Source of the DNA: Cognatundibacterium rivi
Lineage (GTDB): Bacteria; Pseudomonadota; Gammaproteobacteria; Burkholderiales; Burkholderiaceae_D
DNA length: 64,000 nt
Assembly (NCBI RefSeq): GCF_018139565.1
Contig: NZ_JAGSPK010000002.1
Coordinates: 248,001-312,000, forward strand
Direction: 5' to 3'
The translations under genes and the position numbers were made by a program. A model generated the notes under the pieces. It was not told the origin of the DNA and did no database searches. It was given only the letters and a program-made list of their open reading frames with translations. Below are positions 56,539 to 64,000 of the stretch, piece after piece (position 1 is the first letter of the stretch; each line of letters begins with the position of its first letter).

Positions 56539-57366
56539 TTAAGCGCCGCGTAATAATTCATTGATGCTAGTTTTGGAGCGTGTTTGTGCATCAACGCGTT
56601 TAACGATCACTGCGCAATACAGACTGTATTTGCCATCGGCTGAAGGCAGGCTGCCGGAAACAACAACAGAACCGGAAGGAATGCGGCCATAGCTGACTTC
56701 GCCAGTAGCGCGATCGTAAATCTTGGTTGATTGGCCGATATACACACCCATAGAAATCACGGAGTTTTCTTCGACGATCACGCCTTCGACGATTTCAGAA
56801 CGGGCACCGATGAAGCAGTTGTCTTCGATGATGGTTGGGTTTGCCTGCATGGGTTCCAATACGCCACCAATACCGACACCGCCGGATAAATGCACGTTTT
56901 TACCGATCTGTGCGCAGGAACCGACGGTCGCCCATGTGTCAACCATCGCACCTTCATCCACATACGCACCGATATTCACATACGAAGGCATCAGCACCAC
57001 GTTTTTAGCAATGAAACTGCCACGGCGTGCAACTGCTGGCGGTACAACGCGGAAGCCACCTTTAGCGAAATCTTCTGCGGTGTAATTTGCAAACTTGGTC
57101 GGCACTTTATCGAAGAATTGCATGTGATCGCCGGATGGCATGCAGATATTATCTTCCAGACGGAACGACAGTAATACCGCTTTTTTGATCCATTGATTGA
57201 CATGCCATTGACCGTCGATTTTTTGCGCAACGCGCAAGCTGCCGGCATCCAGTTCGCTCAGTACGTGCGCAACAGCATCGCGGACTTCTGCAGGCGCAGA
57301 TTTCGGTGAAAAGTCAGCGCGGTTTTCCCATGCCTGATCGATGATTTGCTGTAATTGTTGTGTCAT
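56539..57366 (-). CDS. dapD: 2,3,4,5-tetrahydropyridine-2,6-dicarboxylate N-succinyltransferase
   Basis: A 275-residue trimeric left-handed beta-helix enzyme that commits tetrahydrodipicolinate to the succinylase branch. Hexapeptide-repeat segments are evident ([39 protein letters not shown]). The N-terminal helical domain precedes them. The order dapC-dapD-(pilU-yffB)-dapE keeps the succinylase pathway genes together. Confidence 0.97.
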   Translation of the reverse strand: MTQQLQQIIDQAWENRADFSPKSAPAEVRDAVAHVLSELDAGSLRVAQKIDGQWHVNQWIKKAVLLSFRLEDNICMPSGDHMQFFDKVPTKFANYTAEDFAKGGFRVVPPAVARRGSFIAKNVVLMPSYVNIGAYVDEGAMVDTWATVGSCAQIGKNVHLSGGVGIGGVLEPMQANPTIIEDNCFIGARSEIVEGVIVEENSVISMGVYIGQSTKIYDRATGEVSYGRIPSGSVVVSGSLPSADGKYSLYCAVIVKRVDAQTRSKTSINELLRGA

Positions 57367-57441
57367 GGTGATCTTCTTTTAAAGAAATGAATTAATGTAA
57401 AAGTATATTTAAATGAGCCTGAATTTATGTATCTGGTGTGT

Positions 57442-58674
57442 TCAGTATTCTTCGTTGCGCAGGTCTTTGCAAAACGCGACGATGCGCTGCGCTGCTTCCA
57501 GACATTCGCCAACTTCAGCAACCAGCGCCATACGTATGCGGTTTTGTCCCGGATTCACGCCATGCGCCTCGCGGGCGAGATAACTGCCCGGCAGTACCGT
57601 CACATTATATTGTTGGTATAAGCGTCGTGCGAATTCGGTGTCACTGATCCCTTTCAGGTGATCAACTTTGGCCCACAAATAAAAAGCGGCATCGGGTAAC
57701 TGCACATCCAGCACTTCCTGCAGCAGCGGCGTAATTTGGGCAAACTTTTTGACGTACTTGGCTCGGTTTTCTTCCACATGGGTTTCATCATTCCATGCTT
57801 CCACAGATGCGGCCTGTATCATCGGGCTCATTGCGCTGCCGTGATAAGTGCGGTACAGCAGGAATTTTTTAATAATTTCCGCATCACCCGCAACAAAACC
57901 GGAACGCATGCCAGGCACGTTAGAACGTTTCGATAAACTCGATAAAGTAATTAGTCTTTGGTAGTCTGGACGTCCCAATAGTTGTGCCGCCTGCAAACTG
58001 CCTAAAGGTGCTTCTTCCTTGAAATAAATCTCGGAATAGCACTCGTCTGCCGCAATCACAAAGCCATAGCGGTCTGACAGCTCAAATAACTCTTTCCAGT
58101 CGTCCAGATTCAGCACAGCGCCGGTAGGATTGCCCGGCGAACAGATAAACAATAACTGCACGCGCTTCCAGATGTCTTCCGGAATGCTTTTGTAATCCGG
58201 GGCGAAATTGCGTTGCGGATCTGCATTCGCGAAATACGGCTCTGCGCCGGACAAATAGGCTGCGCCTTCATAAATTTGATAAAACGGATTCGGGCACAAC
58301 ACCAGCGGCAGACCATCCTGACATTCTTCTGTATTGATAATGGTTTGCGTCAGTGAAAACAAGGCTTCGCGTGAACCGTTCACCGGCAAAATCTGTGTCG
58401 CTGGATTGAGTGCCGGAATCGCGTAGCGCCGCGCCGCCCATTCTGAAATCGACTTACGCAGCGCGTCTGAACCAGCCGTTGCCGGATAACTTGCCAGCCC
58501 AGCCATATTGGCGATCAGTGCCTGTTGAATGAATTCAGGCGTAGGGTGTTTCGGTTCACCGATGCCAAGGCTGATGGGCGTGTAAGCGGGATTAGGGGTG
58601 ACATCAGCAAACAGGCGTTTGAGCTTCTCAAAAGGATACGGTTGTAATTTGGCGAGGTGAGGATGAAAGTGCAT
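57442..58674 (-). CDS. dapC: succinyldiaminopimelate transaminase DapC
   Basis: A 410-residue class I aminotransferase. PLP features: YPATAGSDALRKSI, LFICSPGNPTGAVLNLDDW with the Asn-Pro-x-Gly loop, AADECYSEIYF, and SLSKRSNVPGMRSGF with the Schiff-base Lys. It converts N-succinyl-2-amino-6-oxopimelate to succinyl-DAP. The start at 58674 (MHFHPHLAKLQPYPFEK) fits family N-termini; the TTG at 58692 is rejected. Confidence 0.94.
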   Translation of the reverse strand: MHFHPHLAKLQPYPFEKLKRLFADVTPNPAYTPISLGIGEPKHPTPEFIQQALIANMAGLASYPATAGSDALRKSISEWAARRYAIPALNPATQILPVNGSREALFSLTQTIINTEECQDGLPLVLCPNPFYQIYEGAAYLSGAEPYFANADPQRNFAPDYKSIPEDIWKRVQLLFICSPGNPTGAVLNLDDWKELFELSDRYGFVIAADECYSEIYFKEEAPLGSLQAAQLLGRPDYQRLITLSSLSKRSNVPGMRSGFVAGDAEIIKKFLLYRTYHGSAMSPMIQAASVEAWNDETHVEENRAKYVKKFAQITPLLQEVLDVQLPDAAFYLWAKVDHLKGISDTEFARRLYQQYNVTVLPGSYLAREAHGVNPGQNRIRMALVAEVGECLEAAQRIVAFCKDLRNEEY

Positions 58675-59068
58675 TTTTAGATTCGTTATCAATACGAGAA
58701 TGTCTCAGGTCGCTGTCTTAGTGATGCAATATTTTGAGGCAGTATTTGCTTTCACCGGGTTTGTTGCGCAATATCATGACCAGTCTGCGTTTGCCTGATA
58801 CTGAATTGACAGAATTTCGTATTATAGCCTTTGCCAGATTCTTCAGAGACAGGCTTTGAGGATATTTCATCATGCTAATTTGTAAGAATTCTCACAAAAT
58901 AAAGTTAAAGTTAGCGATTTCTTAAACTTCAGGCATGAAAATTCCGCAGATCAAATGGTATGATGCTGGGCTGATAGTCAGGTATTGGCAAGGCTTGGTG
59001 ATGTTGCCTTGCACGGTATTTGAGAGCAGTGACGGGTTTGTCTGCAAACGATAATAATATTTCATTAA
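58675..59068. other. divergent promoter region of dapC and smc
   Basis: These 394 bases hold, on the minus strand, a perfect TATAAT (58826-58821) for dapC and, on the plus strand, TATGAT (58959-58964) with ATGAAA 18 bp upstream for smc. Neither has a textbook -35 box. I see no other gene or repeat here. Confidence 0.5.
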
Positions 59069-62000
59069 GTGCGATTAACTTCTATTAAATTGTCGGGATT
59101 CAAATCTTTCGTTGAACCCACTCATTTTCAGGTGCCAGGTCAGTTGGTCGGTGTGGTCGGGCCAAATGGCTGCGGCAAATCGAACATCATCGACGCGGTG
59201 CGCTGGGTGCTGGGCGAATCAAAAGCATCGGAGCTGCGTGGCGAATCCATGCAGGACGTTATTTTTAACGGCTCCACCCACAGAAAACCTGCCGGTCGCG
59301 CCTCAGTTGAATTAGTGTTTGATAACAGTCTGGGCAAAGCGGCGGGGCAATGGAGTCAGTATGGCGAAATCGCCGTTAAGCGCACCTTGACCCGGGACGG
59401 TACCTCCACTTATTACATTAATGGTCAGCCAGTACGCCGCCGCGATATTCAGGATATTTTCCTCGGTACCGGCTTGGGGCCGCGTGCTTACGCGATCATC
59501 GGTCAGGGCATGATTTCGCGGATCATCGAGGCCCGTCCGGAAGAATTACGTATTTTCCTCGAAGAGGCCGCCGGTGTTTCCCGCTACAAAGAGCGTCGCC
59601 GCGAAACCGAAAATCGCATTCACGATACACATGAAAATCTGGTGCGCGTCGAAGATATTTTGCGTGAGCTGAACAATAATCTGGAAAAACTGGAAGCGCA
59701 GGCAGTGATTGCGAATAAGTTTCACGAGCTGCAATCAGATCAGGAAGAAAAACAGAAATTATTATGGCTGCTGCGCAAGAATGAAGCCGCCAATGAACAA
59801 AAGAAATATTTTGCTGAAATAGAAAAAACGCAGCTCGATCTTGAAGAACAAACCGCTAAGTTGCGCCACGTAGAGCTTGAACTCGAGCAAATGCGTCAGG
59901 CACATTACGCGGTCGGCGATCACATGCATCAGGCGCAGGGTCATCTGTATCAGACGAATGCTGAAATCGGCAGCCTTGAGGCTCAGATCAAGTTTGTGAT
60001 CGAATCGCGTAGTCGTCTGCAATCGCAGTTGCACTCCCTTACTGCTCAGCGCGATCAGTGGCAACGTCAGAGTCATCAACTGCAAGACGAGCTTTCGGAA
60101 GCCGAAATTCAAGTGGAAGAGCTTGCGATGCGCGCAGAGCAGGCATCGGAAACGGCGCAATCCCAGCAAGATACGTTACCTGCGATGGAGCAGGTGTGGC
60201 GTGAATCGCAACTGAAAACGACCGAGTCCCGCGCCCGGATTATGCAGATGCAGCAGCAGATTGAACTGGAATCAGCACATCAGCGTAATGCTTCGAATAT
60301 TCTGAACTCGCTGGCTTCACGCAAAGAGCGGCTGATGCAGGAAAAACAGGGCCTGGCAATGCCAGACTCCAGTCATCTGGATAATTTGTCTTTTCAGCTC
60401 GAAGAAAAAAAACAAATGCTGGAAGAGTTGAGTATGCAACTCGAAGAAGCACAGGAGCGTTTGCCTGTGCTCGAAGACGAACGCAAACAGGCGCAGCAGC
60501 AGGTGAATCAGGATGCCGCTGAATTAGCCCAGCTCGAAGCGCGTCTGCTGGCATTAAAGCAGTTGCAGGAAAAAGTGCAGACGCAAGGGAAAGTCCAGCC
60601 ATGGCTGGAAAAGCACGAGCTCGGCAGCTTACCTAAACTTTGGCAGAAGCTGCATATTGAAGCCGGCTGGGAAACAGCGCTCGAGTCTGTCTTGCGTGAG
60701 CGCACTGCCTCGCTGGAGATGTCCAATCTTGATTGGGCAAAAGCATTTTTTAATGATGCGCCACCAGCAAAACTGGCAGTGTACAGCCCGCAAATTCTGG
60801 CAGATCAGCCGTTGGCGGTTCCAGGTTTAAAACCTTTCATCAGCTTGTTGCAGTTAAACGATGCCGGTGTCCGCAGCCTGCTGCAGGATTGGTTGCATCA
60901 GCTATATGTTGTCGAAGACGTCACATCAGCATTTATTGACCGTGTAAAGTTGCCGCCGGGCGCAGCATTTATTACTAAACAAGGCCATGTGATTTCCCGC
61001 TCCAGCGTGCGTTTTTATGCCTCTGATTCCGAGCAGGATGGTGTACTCGGGCGCCAGCAGGAAATCGAGAATATCAGCAAGCAATGCCGTGCAAAACAAC
61101 TGCTTGCAGATGAGGCGAAAGCGCGCTCGGTACGTGCAGAATCTTTGTACAGCCAGGCGACACAGCAGTTGCAGGAGCTACGTCAGCGCGTTGGCACACT
61201 GACGCAGACAACGCACAGTCTGCAAATTGAATACATGAAACTGGCTGAAGTGCAGGAGCGCTTTAATCAGCGCAGCACACAGATCAGCACCGATCTGGCC
61301 GAAATTGCCGCGCAGGAAAGCGAGCAACAACAGGCCAGAGCCGAGTCTGAGCAAAAATTCGAAATGCTCGATATGGAATTGGCCGAGTTGCAGGAGTCGC
61401 ACGAAGAAGGGCAGACGGCGTATCTGGAAAAAGAACAGCAGTTAAACCAAGCGCGCCAGCGTTTGCGCGATCTGGAACTGGCGGCGCAGGAAGCTGCTTT
61501 CGCTGAAAAATCCCACCGCAGCAAAATGGAAGAAATGCGGCGTAATATCGCAACAGCGTTGGAGCAATCTGCACAATTATTCGCCAGCATGCAGCAAGGT
61601 CAGCTCGAGCTGGAATCGATGGACGACCAGACCGCGCAGGCGGGTTTGCAGGATTTGCTGGATCGTCGTAGTGATCAGGAACGTGCACTCGCGGATGCGC
61701 GGCATGAGCTGGATCAGCTGACGCAGCAATTACGCCAGTATGAAGACAATAAAGCGCAGACTGAACGTGGTTTGCAGCCGCAGCGTGACCGCATCGTCGA
61801 GTTGCAGTTGAAAGAGCAGGCAGCGCGCCTCGCGCAAGAACAATACGACGAACAATTGCGTAATTTTGAAGTCGATGAAGCCGCATTATCAGAGAAACTG
61901 CATGCAGATCTGAAGCCTTCTTATCTGCAAGGTGAGGTGACGCGTCTGAATAATGCGATTGCCGCACTGGGCGCAGTGAATATGGCGGCACTCGATGAAC

Positions 62001-62589
62001 TGGTGCAGGCGAAAGAGCGTAAAACCTTCCTGGATGCACAGCACGCCGATCTGACCGAGGCAATCACCACTTTGCAAGATGCGATCCAAAAGATTGATAT
62101 CGAAACACGTGAACTGTTGCAAGATACCTTTGATAAGGTTAATCATCACTTTGCAGAGCTGTTCCCGATTTTATTCGGTGGCGGTCAGGCGAAACTGATC
62201 ATGACCGGTGACGAAATTCTGGATTCCGGCGTGCAGGTGATGGCGCAGCCTCCGGGCAAAAAGAATGCAACGATACATCTGCTGTCCGGCGGCGAAAAAG
62301 CCTTGACCGCGACTGCCCTGGTATTTTCTATGTTCCAGCTCAATCCGGCGCCATTCTGTCTGCTGGACGAGGTGGATGCGCCTTTAGATGATTCAAACAC
62401 TGAGCGTTTCTGTAATATGGTGAAACGCATGTCGTCCAATACCCAGTTTTTATTTATCTCCCACAATAAGATTGCAATGGAAATGGCACAGCAACTGATT
62501 GGTGTCACCATGCAGGAACAGGGGGTTTCCCGAATTGTGGCGGTGGATATGGAGTCCGCCGTCAATTTTGCTACTGAGGCTCAAGCAGC

Positions 62590-62593
<4 letters not shown>
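59069..62593 (+). CDS. smc: chromosome segregation protein SMC
   Basis: A 1174-residue SMC protein, start GTG 59069. N-terminal Walker A GPNGCGKSN (31-39); long coiled coils rich in Gln/Glu; hinge around residues 515-660 (PKLWQKLHIEAGWETALESV, LKPFISLLQLND); C-terminal signature LLSGGEKALTATALVFSMF and Walker B FCLLDEVDAPLDDSNTE. It condenses the chromosome with ScpA/ScpB. zipA overlaps its stop by 4 nt. Confidence 0.97.

Positions 62594-64000
<1,407 letters not shown>

Noticed and set aside
61284..62063. Long open frame on the minus strand (259 codons) inside smc
   Set aside because: It is antisense to the conserved smc coiled coil and C-terminal region; the product is low in typical motifs and rich in Arg, Pro and Ala, as shadow frames are.

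Overview
The window reads as a chromosomal segment of a betaproteobacterium of the order Burkholderiales, most likely Oxalobacteraceae (Undibacterium/Herminiimonas-like). Support: the gene order yceF-yceD-rpmF-plsX-fabHDG-acpP-fabF-rpoE-rseA-rseB-mucD, the mfd-serB/ispD-ispF block, the smc-zipA-ligA block, a DUF2863-type gene typical of this order, and a base composition that by eye is near half G+C. The taxon is an inference from gene content, not from a marker comparison. No rRNA, tRNA, CRISPR array, insertion sequence or prophage was seen.

Layout. 1-2000: 3' part of an M14 zinc carboxypeptidase, an AT-rich exported protein and a CYTH triphosphatase. 2083-11469: fatty-acid/acyl-CoA catabolism (two MaoC hydratases, a large/small acyl-CoA dehydrogenase pair, an ACAD10/11-type dehydrogenase with its APH-type kinase partner), with a DUF2863 gene, a YfcG-type glutathione transferase and a DMT permease between. 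11727-17771: serB, mfd, ispD, ispF and a DUF4404 gene. 17826-24823: a more variable stretch with a lipoprotein, a truncated rlmI, slyD, an uncharacterised J-domain gene cluster and a HEPN-like gene. 24956-27894: yqhD, a tetrapyrrole-methylase-fold methyltransferase and yceF. 28019-34553: yceD, rpmF and the fatty-acid synthesis operon. 34616-39416: the sigma-E envelope-stress module and a glutaredoxin-like gene. 39418-44352: rnhB, a SpoU methyltransferase, ppsR and ppsA. 44691-50472: NfeD/SPFH pair, old yellow enzyme, nitroreductase, a small exported protein and an M90 peptidase. 50559-58674: ABC-F ATPase, prmB and the succinylase lysine/DAP genes dapE, dapD and dapC, with yffB and pilU among them. 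59069-64000: smc, zipA and the start of ligA.

How genes work together. MaoC and acyl-CoA dehydrogenase genes form beta-oxidation-like units, and a shared TetR-type palindrome core (CGAACGTTCG and variants) lies ahead of three catabolic units. The fab genes form one long operon that starts from a good sigma-70 promoter ahead of yceD. The sigma-E gene has a good self-type promoter ahead of it and is followed by its anti-sigma factor, RseB and a periplasmic HtrA protease.

The two most unusual things are: (1) a dispersed intergenic repeat present four times (near 20744, 27130, 47584 and 52562), each copy being a TACTCCCC/GGGGAGTA palindrome followed about 55 nt later by a single ATACTCCCC box; and (2) a four-gene cluster (21015-24010) that couples a stand-alone J-domain protein to three unrecognised helical proteins, two with strongly acidic tails.
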